Assembly (NCBI GenBank): GCA_032433765.1
Contig: JAVIAB010000139.1
Coordinates: 46,558,421-46,622,420, forward strand
Reading direction: 5' to 3'
Length of the DNA stretch: 64,000 nt
Origin: Megaustenia siamemsis
Lineage: Eukaryota; Mollusca; Gastropoda; Stylommatophora; Ariophantidae
Positions 34,065-44,170 of this stretch are shown here, piece by piece. Position numbers and translations under genes: made by a program. Positions within the stretch are counted from its first letter, which is position 1. The number at the start of each line of letters is the position of its first letter. The notes beneath the pieces are model-generated. The model did not search any database, had not been told where the DNA came from, and saw only the letters and a list, made by a program, of their open reading frames with translations.

Positions 34065-34490
34065 TATCTTCTTTTTTTTTTATACAGAAAGTGAAATAAA
34101 AATTAACCCGAACTCATCGTTCCGACAACACAGAGTGTACTACCTTTATTCTCCAATTTTAACCTCCCCTTCCCCGGCAGACGCGATAGCTCAGTAGTTA
34201 GTGAACTGGACTACAAAGGACAAGGGGCAGGGTTCGATCCCAACCGACGGCTTCCGGGTTCACCCAGCCTTAAATGAATACCGGATTTTTTTCTGGAAAA
34301 GTAAAGCAGCACGGACGTAATACCGACCACATTACCCCAAAAATCATGTTCTGAAGGTCTGTAAAATATAGGGTCACTAACACCATATTTCCTTATACGC
34401 CACTTGGCGTGACGGGGGTACTTTACTTTTTTTTTTACTTCCCCGGCAGACCCAGAAATTGGATAAATGCTTAAAGATAGTTTTTTCCCG
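34065..34490 (-). mobile_element. SINE family E, split by a SINE family A insertion
   Basis: The left part (34065-34169) and right part (34452-34490) together match the order seen at 23475-23668: GAAATAAAAATTAACCCGAA at the tail side and AAATGCTTAAAGATAGTTT at the head side. The family A copy sits between them with a 14-bp duplication of E-derived sequence. Confidence 0.6.
34183..34437 (+). mobile_element. SINE family A, full length, nested
   Basis: Head GCGATAGCTCAGTAGTTAG and GGGTTCGATCCC, body and TACTTTACTTTT tail as at 5267. Perfect 14-bp target duplication CTTCCCCGGCAGAC at 34169-34182 and 34438-34451. Confidence 0.95.
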
Positions 34491-34706
34491 TTTCTTTCTT
34501 TTTTTTTTTTATTGTGGCCTTTAATTCATTTTAAATTCTTTTAGTCTTACATTTCTCTCTCTCCTGGACAGTTAATGGCAGATAAGCCAAGAAATAACCG
34601 AATGATCGCTTCTACCTTGGGGAACGGCCATCTGAATATTTCTGTTTATATAATGTGATTAAAGGCAAGTGTGAGACAGAAAGCGCCCCTTGGTGGCTTT
34701 GTCTCA

Positions 34707-35312
34707 CGTACAAGGGAAAGCACAAAAGATCATCAGTTCATTTCAGGTCTCGCGACCTATGGAAAGTGCAACATATCATCTGTACATTTCATGTCCAACG
34801 TACAAGGAAAAGGGCAAAAGATCATCAGTGCATTTCAGGGCTCGTGTACACGGAAAAGTGCAACATATCATCAGTACATTTCAGGTCTTATGTACAAGGG
34901 AAAGTGCAACATATCCTCAGCACATTTCAGGTCTCACGTACAAGTGAAAGTGCAGCATATCATCAGTACATTTCAGGTCTTACGAAAAAGGGAAAGTGCA
35001 ACATATCATCAGTACTACATTTTAGGTCTTACGTACAATGGAAAGTGCAACATATCAGTACTACATTTTAGGTCTTACGTACAATGGAAAATACAACATA
35101 TATCATCAGTACTACATGTTAGGTCTTACATACAATGGAAAGTGCAACATATCATCAGTTTATTTCATGTCTCACGTACAAAGGAAAGTGCAGCATATCA
35201 TCAGTACATTTCAGATCTTACGTACAAAGGAAAGTGCAGCATATCATCAGTACATTTCAGATCTTACGTACAAGGAAAAGTGCAATATGTCATCAGTACA
35301 TTTCAGGTCATC
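34707..35312 (+). repeat. 46-bp minisatellite, about 13 units
   Basis: The unit joins ACGTACAAGGGAAAGTGCAA, CATATCATCAGTACATTTCA and GGTCTT. Variants include CTACATTTTAGG and shortened CATATCAGTA. A unit length of 46 rotates the reading frame, so the three long + frames here are not genes. Confidence 0.93.
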
Positions 35313-35423
35313 TTCTGGCTGTACTTTCATCAACAGTAAACACTTTGACTTGCCAAGGTGATGTTAGATTAGCATGACCGGAACACGTGTGTAATATCAC
35401 TGTATAGAGTATCTCTTTAAGGG

Positions 35424-35475
35424 GTTAAGGCAAAGAAATGCATATAAATGCGAAACTGCAGTAAAGCAATATCTA
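35424..35475 (-). mobile_element. Inverted end of short element P
   Basis: TTAAGGCAAAGAAATGCA, then GCGAAACTGCAGTAAAGC matches the 3' end of the 241-bp element at 62717-62957, in opposite orientation to the piece at 35690-35864. Confidence 0.7.
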
Positions 35476-35689
35476 TACACATATCGGTGACGTTATAGTT
35501 GAGGTAAACCTATACAATATTCCCCCACATATACTAGAACCCTTCCAACCGTGCTTTGGTCTTCTACACCTGGTATCCTGCGCGGACTAGCCAGCGTTCA
35601 TTTTCCTCCTGGCCTCAACGCAGGGAAGACATTTTTATTTGTATTTCTCATTCTAGTTCCAGATTATTTTGTTTCAGATACATCATTAT

Positions 35690-35864
35690 TAGTTAGCTAT
35701 GTAGGGCTCATTTTATTTATTGACATATATGTGTGTGTTCGTTGTTTGTTGTTCCTGCTGAAGGACGTTTGAGCCGAAACGTCGCTCACATTTGTGTCGT
35801 CCTTTAATTACGTAAAGCTTTAACCATACAATTTTTTTTTTTTCATTTCTCCTTATCTCTTTTT
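35690..35864 (+). mobile_element. Short element P, central part with hammerhead-like core
   Basis: Matches the reverse complement of 62717-62957: TAGCTATGTAGG, then GTTCCTGCTGAAGG, GAGCCGAAACGTCGCTCA, TGTGTCGTC and ATTACGTAAAGC. CTGAAGG..GAGCCGAAAC resembles a hammerhead ribozyme core (CUGANGA..GAAA) with A9 altered. Hammerhead motifs are known in Penelope-like retroelements. That assignment is an inference. Confidence 0.6.
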
Positions 35865-36184
35865 TTTTTCTTTCGCCAGCTTTTACCTCTTACGAAGTCC
35901 CTAGAGACTAGGAACTGAATTTTGCGTGTTAATCCATTTTTCCCTGGCATCGGTGTGCACATGGGTCCCTCACCGCACAGGCAGATAACTCCGATTTCGG
36001 AGGTACTCATATTTTTTCCATGGTGAGTAATTTACGTTTCAAGCCGAGCCTCGCTGCTGAGACCAGGGGTGGTTGTCGCAGAGAGAAATCATAAATAGAA
36101 ATCCCAATCGGTGTAGCCGGATTTGAACCCACAACCTCTCTGTCTCGAAGCCGGCGTCTTGCCTCAAGACCAACCAGTCTCCCC
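35865..36184 (-). mobile_element. SINE family B, full length
   Basis: The minus strand reads ACTGGTTGGTCTTGAGGCAA, GGTTCAAATCC, CTTGAAACG, TTATCTGCCTGTGCGGTGAG, TAAAAGCTGGCG and then poly-A. It aligns end to end with 8667-9004. Possible 11-bp target duplication TATCTCTTTTT at 35854-35864 and 36185-36195, though that is a low-complexity site. Confidence 0.88.
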
Positions 36185-36244
36185 TATCTCTTTTTAAACT
36201 GTTAAGTTCATCCATTATAAGGATAAAGGTTTCTATCATCAAGT

Positions 36245-36378
36245 TATCTCTCAGAGGCGGCCTGTTGTGATACTGACCACATCACCCAATAACGTTTCCA
36301 TGGTTTTGGAAAGTTATGGTCACTAACACCATATTCCCCATACGCCTAACAAGGCAAAGGAGGGAAACTTTACTTTTC
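36245..36378 (+). mobile_element. Diverged SINE family A-like 3' half
   Basis: Contains ATACTGACCACATCACCC, GGTCACTAACACCATATTCC, CCATACGCC and an ACTTTACTTTT end in the same order as family A, but with different internal spacing (ACAAGGCAAAGGAGG replaces the CTTGGCGTGACGGGG palindrome). An older or separate subfamily. Confidence 0.65.
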
Positions 36379-36995
36379 ATCCTTTTTGTGGAGGGTTCAT
36401 CCAGGTCATCATCTATGGCCAGGTGTAGTTTCGACATTTTCAGACATTTCTTTTAAAATATATTATTTATATTTTTGTAACAGTTTAGTAGTTAACAATT
36501 GATAAGATGGTCTCTGCTTGTTGCTCACGTTCGTTAAAACCTTCTCTAATTTTGCTTTAGAAACCTTGAAGTGCACTCCACAAACATGGACGGCTGCTCA
36601 TTGGCAGTTATACCTAAATGACTTTGATGGAGGTTACGTACACGCATGTCCAAAAATATTGCATAAATACAATTTCAAATTCTTGCATTTTATGTCAAAG
36701 ATTGTTAGCCTGAAGCCTTGCGTCGGCCTTCTCTATAATAACATTAATATCATTAATAGAATTTGAGTACATGTGACCTATAAATATATCGGTGAGAGAG
36801 AGAGCACTGTAACATTCCAAAATAACTTCAGTGACTTTTGCTAATGTCTCCTACCTTTTCATTGCGCTTCCAGAAATGGTTGCCCATCACTTTGTAGGAT
36901 AATGACAGAGAGTATAAATGTTAATGTTGATACCAAAGAGGTTGACTGCATGAAGGCAGCAACCAACAGTAGTAACGGCAGAGAATTATGGATAT
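36379..36995. other. No gene seen
   Basis: Unique-looking. The frame at 36518-36766 (+) has no recognised domain. Confidence 0.4.
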
Positions 36996-37445
36996 GGGAG
37001 CTGTGTGGTCTAGTGATACGACGTCGGCCTTTGCGCAGGAAGGACTCGGGTTCAAATCCCACAAAAGGCATTGGTGATTTTCAAAAATAGGTCCAATTAA
37101 TGTGTAGTTTCTTGGTTGTGTTACACCCCGTCCCCGCTGATCTCTTGGTTAGTGAGATGCTATGTCTAGTCCTCTCGAATAACGGTAATAAGCAGGAGGT
37201 CGCATGTGCACTTGCGTACGTTAAAGAAACGTTGATAATTAAAATATCAAAGAGTAGGCCACAAACATGGCCGCTGCCGGGGCAAAAATGTCAGCAGAAA
37301 TCTACCCACACCGATGGATCCCAGGCCGTGCTACGGAGCTCGTGCATGAGGGTCAGGATTCTCCTCAAATTGTCTCGAGAGGGATATCGGAGCACCTATG
37401 AGTTCGTCCGGTGTGCAGTGATGATGATACTAAAAACAACAACAA
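36996..37445 (+). mobile_element. tRNA-derived SINE, family C
   Basis: tRNA-like head: GGGAGCTGTGTGGTCTAGTG, TACGACGTCGGCC, then B box GGGTTCAAATCCCA. A body of about 350 bp ends GAGCACCTATGAGTTCGTCC and CAGTGATGATGATAC, then an A/C-rich tail. The head is related to the unit of the 2822-5092 satellite. The 3' end is shared with 15770-15860 and 61075-61160, suggesting a common partner LINE. Confidence 0.72.
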
Positions 37446-38458
37446 TTCAATATTCTCTGTAGCTCTCTGGCTTCTTCCTGTCCGGTAGGTGACTATTTCA
37501 TTCGTTTTATAATTTCATTTTGAGCCGGCATCATGGCTGCTTCCTGTCAAGCATTTTGTTGTCCCAGATAATTTTTTTGTAGTTTCTTCTAATTGAATGT
37601 CAATAGTTTGTTAGCTACACCCCACACAATTTCTTTGTGTTAGTATCAATGTACTTGTTTCACCGCAGGTACGTGAAGCTTCTATCAGTGGCGGTTGCGG
37701 GCCAGCTGTGATCAATCTTTTTCAAGTTCATTTCTATAACTCTTGCTAGCAACACTTTCACATCTTTTACTCGTACTCAGATTCTTAAAATAAAATGTAA
37801 AATCAACATAAAGATCGACACTAAATTCTGAATTTATAGATCGCACTGCCTTCCTAAAAGGGAGAAAGTCAAAAAATCAATGCTAGTGTCAGGTTATTGT
37901 CGCAGGGTCGTATCTTGAAATGAGGTTGGGAAATTACTGAAAGGTTGTTTAGAGAATATATTGCATTGTAAAGACACTACATGTGTTTTCTTTCTTTCTT
38001 CACTTGTGTACCCTTTCGGATGTCGAGGGAGATACAAAGTTCTGGTTACTGCATGTGAAAGAGTGTTTAAATGACAGTGGTAAAAACAATAAATTTTGAT
38101 CGGAGCTATCTTAAGTTTTGAGGCTGTAGTCTTCGGCTTGTAGGAAAATACCCGGCTCTGCTGGTTGGTTTGTGTTAAGACAGTCATGCAGTAAAAAGAG
38201 CACGAATGCATTGTTTATTTTCGTGCAGAAATGTGAGTTAACGGACAACAAAGTAAAGGACCAGAGGGGAAGATTTTATTTTCTTACATATCACAACTAA
38301 ATTTATGTTGTATGGAGAGAAAAGCGTATCAGTTTTCATCACCGCCCCCTTTTGTTCTTTTCTTTTCTTTTTTTTAGATGGTGTTATTTTTTTATATTCT
38401 AGGAAAGCACACGTATAAAATGTGTGAAACATCATGCGTGGAGTAGAGCTGCAGAAAG
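37446..38458. other. No gene seen
   Basis: Unique-looking sequence. Minus-strand frames at 37894-38211 and 38238-38435 show no recognised domains. Confidence 0.4.
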
Positions 38459-38575
38459 ATTATTATATTTTTTAAGATTTATTATTATTATTTTAATTAT
38501 TATTACTATTATTATTATTTTTACTATTATTATTTATTATTATTTTATTATTATTATTATTATTTTAAATATCAC
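38459..38575. repeat. (TTA)n-rich microsatellite
   Basis: Imperfect TTA/ATT triplet run. Confidence 0.9.
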
Positions 38576-38596
38576 ATAAGATGGCTCGAAGTATAC

Positions 38597-39014
38597 CAGT
38601 GGTTCCCAAAGTGTGTCCGCTGCTCCAAACTTTGACAAAGGCGTCGCGCCTAGGATATTGTCGTGTTCCTACTTAGTGATTAGAAATCATGCAATAACAA
38701 CATTGACAACCGTTCTTTATTTTCAAAAATGAAATAAATTTTTATAACAGATAATACGTGTTTTCTGAGTATGTGAAATAACAAAATGTGTTTGTCAATA
38801 ATTATGATGTCATTTTCAAACATAAGTAAGACGCAGGTTTTTATTTTCGTTACATTAAATTACATTTATATCTTTATTACTGCTGAACCTCAGCAGTGAT
38901 GTCTCCAAAAATAAATAAAAGAATCAGAGTTTATACGACCATAACTTCCTCGCCAGTATATATTTGATGAGCAGAGAAAGCGAGCCCGGAATGTTAAACG
39001 TTTGAGAACCGCTG
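38597..39014. mobile_element. Non-autonomous hAT-like DNA transposon (MITE), complete
   Basis: The left terminus CAGTGGTTCCCAAAGTGT and right terminus (as reverse complement) CAGCGGTTCTCAAACGTT form terminal inverted repeats of the hAT CAGNGGTTC type. An 8-bp duplication flanks it, AAGTATAC at 38589-38596 and AAGCATAC at 39015-39022 (one mismatch), the size expected for hAT elements. The 418-bp interior is AT-rich and has no transposase. Confidence 0.88.
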
Positions 39015-39284
39015 AAGCATACCTTTATTTTTCTATAGCTTACACGGTTGGATTATTGTTGCCATAAAAACAATGTATATTTAATTTGCGTGTGCAAATG
39101 TATATCCATCAACTTGTATGCGCTGACCATTTGGACTGTTTACATCACTATATCAGAGGTTCATCCTCTGTGGAACGCAGATTGCCAGAGGCAACCGCTG
39201 AAGATATGAACCTTGAATGGACGCCATATACAGTAGTGCTAGCTAGCACTTGCTGACATGCCAAGCATACTTTATGTTCTAAAT

Positions 39285-41540
39285 CTATCTATCTTTCGTT
39301 CGCCTGAAGTATTGTCTATATCTGCAATGTTGTTTCCTGTATAAATTTCACTGTCTTTTGTAATTCTTGCAGTGGCCCATATAGTTTTGTCTGTAGTGTT
39401 GTATCTATGGTCCAATGGATTTTCCTCAGTCTACTATATTCAGTGCAATCTTGAAGTATGTGTTCAGCAGTCTGGGGCGCCTGTCCACATGTACAAGTAG
39501 TTGATGTGCCGATCTTGAATTTTGTATACATGTGACTATGGAGTCGATTGTGTCCTGTTCTGAGGCGTATAATGATAACTTGCTCATATCTATTCATATT
39601 ATGAAAGGCATCCTGATTTGGGGCTTGTGGTCCTCTGATTGATTTGATTATCTGTTTCTTATGATGGTATGTAACCGGTATATCTAATTGTGTGTCTGTT
39701 GAACCTTCCTTTGCCAACTGATCTGCTTTCTCATTTCCTGGTATTCCACAGTGAGATAGGATCCACTGCAGGGCAGCCCTGTGGTGCTTCCAGAGTTCAT
39801 TCAAAAAGGTCTGCAGATGTTTTAATTTTATGGATTGTAGTGCCTGTCACTGATCTTGCATCAGTCAAAAACATTACAGGCTGTGGGCTAAGATTACTGT
39901 TCAGCAGTTTTTCTATTGCTAACTTTATTGCTTGGATTTCTGCATCATAATTGTGATAGTATTTCCCTATTGCTATTTTATTCATATCTCTAGTGATCTT
40001 TGGGTACTCTATATATGCACCTGCTCCCCCATTCTTTAATACATTCTGTGCTGATCCATCTGTGTACACACGGATCCATAGGTCTTGTGGGTATTCTTCA
40101 TCCAGGAAACTGAGAGTTATTGTTTTTCGCTGTAGACTATTTTGTTCCTCTTTGTCAACAATTCCTTTCACTTCTGTCCATATTTGTATTGATAATCCTG
40201 ATTCCTCTGTCCATGGAGTCTGTTCTGGTATGGGCAGTAGGGGGTTAACAACTCTTGGCATGTCTGGTGTTTGTCTACAAATACGCTTGGCCTCGTGGAT
40301 AAAACTGCTTCTCTTAAGTCGTCCCAATGCGAGATTTTAGAATCGGCCCTTCATTGGATGTCTCAGAATGCATGCAAATTTTTCTACCTGTATCAGCACC
40401 TTTGTGTCCCTCCGTTCTCTCAGTGCTGCTGGTATCCTCCACAATTTCTTCATCTCCAATATTGGTGTTGATTTCATTGCTCCTGTGATGACCCTAAGTG
40501 CCTGGTTTTGTACTTTATCCAGTTCTTGCAGTGTGGTGTTTGATGCTAAGCAACATGCGGATGATCCATATTCTAAATGTGGGCGTATACTCTGTTGGTA
40601 AACTTTACTGAGTATTTTCCCACTCGCACCCCATGTGGTTCCACACAGCTTTCTTAGAATAGCCAACTTCCTCCTTGCTTTTTGGGTTTCCTTATTTATC
40701 TGCTGTTTCCAATATAGTTTGTTATCAAATGTAACTCCGAGATATGTAGCTTGTATGTCTTCTTTCACGGTCTCATTGTTTATGTAGATGACTACTGATT
40801 TTTGTTTTGGGGAGAGAGTGAAAAGTGTAGTACTGCATTTGTCTATATTGATACACCATCTATTTGTCCATGAATTCAGTGCATTCATAGCTCTTTGCAA
40901 CAATTTGGAGGCCACTGTTGCATACTTCTCTGTGCGCCACATTATCAAGTCATCTGCATACATTGCCACTTTGTTGCCATGTGATAGTTCAGTAACTAGG
41001 TCATTGATGTAGATCAGAAAAGTGTTGTTGCGCTCTGGCTCTCCTGTTATGCAGGTATGCTTTGAACCCGTTGTACATCCTGCCATTTACTCCATAATTT
41101 CTCAGTTTCTTCAAAAGCCCTTCCTTCCATACCTTATCAAATGATATATTTAGGTCTGTCTATACTTCTAGTACCAGTTTATTTTCTTGAAACGCATCCT
41201 CATTTTCCTAGGAAAGATAGGTCGCCTGATCTTCGGTAGAGTAACACTGTCTAAAGCCTGCTTGCTGTGGGACAAGGAGACTTTCACTTTCCAGGTACCA
41301 CTGCAGTCCGAGATTGATTATACGTTCCGTTGTTTTACGCAAACAGCTTGTAAGGCTGATTGGTCTATAGCTGGATGTCGTTGAACCATCTTTTCCTGGC
41401 TTTAGTAATGGTATCATAATTGCTTCTCTCCATGCCTGTGGCACTCTACTTGTGGTCCAGCAGATGTTGTAGATCTACAGTAGTTTTGCTTTAGCTGCAG
41501 TTCCCAAGTTCTTAATCATTTCATTGGATATGTTCTAAAT
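39285..41540 (-). mobile_element. I-like clade LINE: RT plus RNase H, 5'-truncated
   Basis: Minus-strand domains in order: PQAWREAIMIPLLKPGKD and SYRPISLTSCLRK (41208-41444), motif A relic SFDKVWKEGLLKK (about 41110-41150), AMYADDLIMW (catalytic YADD, about 40960), YLGVTFDNKLYWKQQI, SIRPHLEYGSSACC, then RNase H with VYTDGSAQN (about 40060), DAEIQAIKLAIEKLL, LTDARSVTGT, LSHCGIPGNEKADQLAKEG, and a final CTCGQAPQTAEHILQDC. Damage is light: a stop at 40337-40339, a frameshift at about 39800, and breaks at about 41090-41200. The 3' tail is GATAGATAGAT. RT followed by RNase H fits the I/Nimb group. The N-terminal endonuclease is lost by truncation. Confidence 0.9.
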
Positions 41541-41620
41541 AAATCACAACTAAGATGGGCGGGTCGTGTGACGCATCTTCTGCATCAGTCGGCTTCAGTC
41601 GGCTTCAGAAGAGATGGTTG
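41541..41620 (+). mobile_element. Tiny LINE relic
   Basis: Encodes SQLRWAGRVTHLLHQSAS, the QLRW.GHV tail motif of non-LTR reverse transcriptases, directly at the 5' border of the minus-strand LINE. The larger LINE appears to have inserted into or beside this older fragment. Confidence 0.5.
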
Positions 41621-42124
41621 TTGATTAACGATAAAAATGGCAGACACTCATATCATGCCTAAAGAAAATGTACAAGGTACCCTAAAGATGTCATGTGACA
41701 ATATTAATAGTTAAAAGTGGACATAAAGACCACGTTCACCGCGAAACAGTTGCTAGGTGTACAAATTATAATATATATTTAGCCCCACCCCCAACTTTCT
41801 CCTTACCGCCTCGCCCCACCCCACTTCTTAAGACGTGTTATAATCAAAACGCTGGCTTGTTTTCTATTTTCTCTTTCTCTGCGTGACATTGTAAGACTAT
41901 TGTGCGTTTTTTTTCATTGTATTACAGTACGATTACTGATTGATTATCATAAAATTCGACATCGCTGTAACCCTGGAGTAAAACCAGGTGTTCATATCTA
42001 TCAGCTACGAAGTGCAGCTTCTGTCACACGCCGGTTGTATTTAAGCCTCAAACTTCCTCTCGTGTAGATGCACTTTCACCTGTTCCACGTTAAAGATAAA
42101 ACTCTCGCTGCCTGAGAGCTGAAT
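41621..42124. other. No gene seen
   Basis: Unique-looking sequence. Nothing recognised. Confidence 0.4.
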
Positions 42125-42621
42125 ACTCGTCTAACGAAGTCATATTCTCTGTTAGTCATGCAACCACGGTAGACTCGTCTATCGAAGTCATATTCTCTGT
42201 TAGTCATGCAACCACGGTAGACTCGTCTAACGAAGTCATATTCTCTGTTAGTCATGCAACTACGGTAGACTCGTCTAACGAAGTCATATTCTCTGTTAGT
42301 CATGCAACCACGGTAGACTCGTCTATCGAAGTCATATTCTCTGTTAGTCATGCAACCACGGTAGACTCGTCTAACGAAGTCATATTCTCCGTTAGTCATG
42401 CAACCACGGTAGACTCGTCTAACGAAGTCATATTCTCTGTTAGTCATGCAACCACGGTCGACTTCTCTAACGAAGTCATATTCTCTGTTAGTCATGCAAC
42501 CACGGTAGACTCGTCTATCGAAGTCACATTCTCCGTTAGTCATGCAACCACGGAAGACTCGTCTAACGAAGTCACATTCTCCGTTAGTCATGCAACCACG
42601 GTAGACTCGTCTATTGAAGTC
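42125..42621 (-). repeat. 48-bp minisatellite, about 10 units
   Basis: The + strand unit joins AGACTCGTCTATCGAAGTCA, TATTCTCTGTTAGTCATGCA and ACCACGGT. The minus strand is stop-free with 16-residue repeats (MTNREYDFVRRVYRGC), a result of 48 being a multiple of three. There is no exon context, so it is not called as a gene. Confidence 0.93.
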
Positions 42622-42624
42622 AAC

Positions 42625-42912
42625 TGATAATGAAGAAAGAACTATTTAACACTTTACGGGCAAGATAGATGAGACATTTTTTTTGGACACATCATCTAAT
42701 GCAAGCATCTTGGAGAGGAAAATACAAGGTAAACAAGGCGGAGGCAGGCATAGACTAATTTTGGCTGACAATATAAAGATAGATAGGAAAACCTATGAGA
42801 GTGTACAATCACAGCAAGAGACAGAGTGAAATGCGATCCATGGTAGCCAACCTTCCATTGGGAGACAATCAGTGATTATATTGTTGATGATGATGATGAT
42901 GATTATGATGAT
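42625..42912 (+). mobile_element. RTE-type LINE 3' fragment, decayed
   Basis: Nucleotide match to the end of the LINEs at 18870 and 30440: TTGGAGAGGAAAATACAAGG, AGCAAGAGACAGAGTG, CATGGTAGCCAACCTTC and a GATGATGATGATGATGATT tail. The frame is broken. It begins at the end of the 48-bp array. Confidence 0.8.
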
Positions 42913-43595
42913 GATATCTCACAGCCATACATATTATTTTATGAACAGTAATAAGTTAGAGATTGTTGCTGATGATTGTTAAGCCTGGACAGTAGAATTG
43001 CATAAAGTACTGTGAGATAATAAAATGTAACGAAGAACACTTTGCAGAAATGATGACACTGAATTAAACTCCAGTTCAACACATTCTTCAAATGGTTAGC
43101 AATCAATGCAACCATATTCTCCAACAGACACTACCAAACTCGTATCGATTCTTGCTACCTCTAAACTCTCTCAACATAATTATGACAATTCAGTTTTCAT
43201 TGACACAGATTGTCGAGTGATGTACAGAGCATAATTCCATTTAGACTGATCGTCAAGTACCACCAATTTTCACGGTTGAGTTAACTAAAGCATGTCGGTC
43301 CAGACACACAGACACGATCGTGAATCCAGCACACGACCAGACACTTACTGCTCTCACATAGCAGTAGGTCACATCCAAATGTCGATAGTTTCTATTTTCT
43401 TGCGGCATCAATATTTCTTCTCTAAACTCTAGTTAGGAAAACACCCAAATTATAGCTGTCGAGGAGTTAAAGAATGCGCTCTCCGCGGCTTCTACAGTGG
43501 TTAGTTATTGATTCAGCAGCCTATAGATCCTTACACGGCTAAATACGGTAACAAGAAGAAGAAAGAGGCCAAGACAAATAGAAGGCTTGTTGCCA
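42913..43595. other. No gene seen
   Basis: Unique-looking. Nothing recognised beyond a weak tRNA-like patch at about 43490-43545. Confidence 0.4.
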
Positions 43596-43822
43596 GGAGA
43601 AAACAGTCATCGGCTGCCATGTGGGAGAGGGGAGCAGATATTGTGACAGCTGGAAAAATAGAAGGATGAAGAGATTGGCGAAAACAGTGAAGAGATGACA
43701 GACAGCTGAACAGAATGACGTGGTTGAAAGTCCGTAGCAGACATTAGATACAACTGTTGATATAGAGTTGAGGAAGGACATGGTCTCCTAGTCCAGCAGG
43801 CAGGTTGCATGACGATGATGAC
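43596..43822 (+). mobile_element. LINE 3' fragment, same family as 6721-7913
   Basis: Matches 7680-7913: AAACAGTCATC..GCTGCCATGTG, ATATTGTGACAGCTGGAAAA, GATGACAGACAGCTGAACAG and a GACGATGATGACG end. Decayed; no intact frame. Confidence 0.72.
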
Positions 43823-44170
43823 GCGTCATATTTTATTTACGTTCTATTATTGATATCTACGTGGGTCAAGTATCATCTAAAACTACAGGAGAAACTACAA
43901 TTTAAGTCATTTGTTATGTCCTATTTTTGTAGACCACACTTACAAGTATTGTCGCTGTGAAAACAATGAATAGAATCAAAGGTCTGGTGACGTGTTCGCG
44001 AAACAACAGGAGGTGAGATATTGTTCCTGCCATTAACTGGGAGCTCAGCTCAACAACAGTATTCAGTTGGGTTAATTTTCAACAACTCTACACACACACA
44101 CACGCGCGCACACACAAAGAGAGAGAGAGAGAGAGAAAGAGAATGAGCGTTAAATATTTGTATACACTAA
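43823..44170. other. No gene seen; CA/GA microsatellites
   Basis: CA run and GA run at about 44090-44145. Otherwise unremarkable. Confidence 0.5.

Noticed and set aside
42076..42591. MTNREYDFVRRVYRGC repeat protein on the minus strand
   Set aside because: 48-bp satellite artefact.
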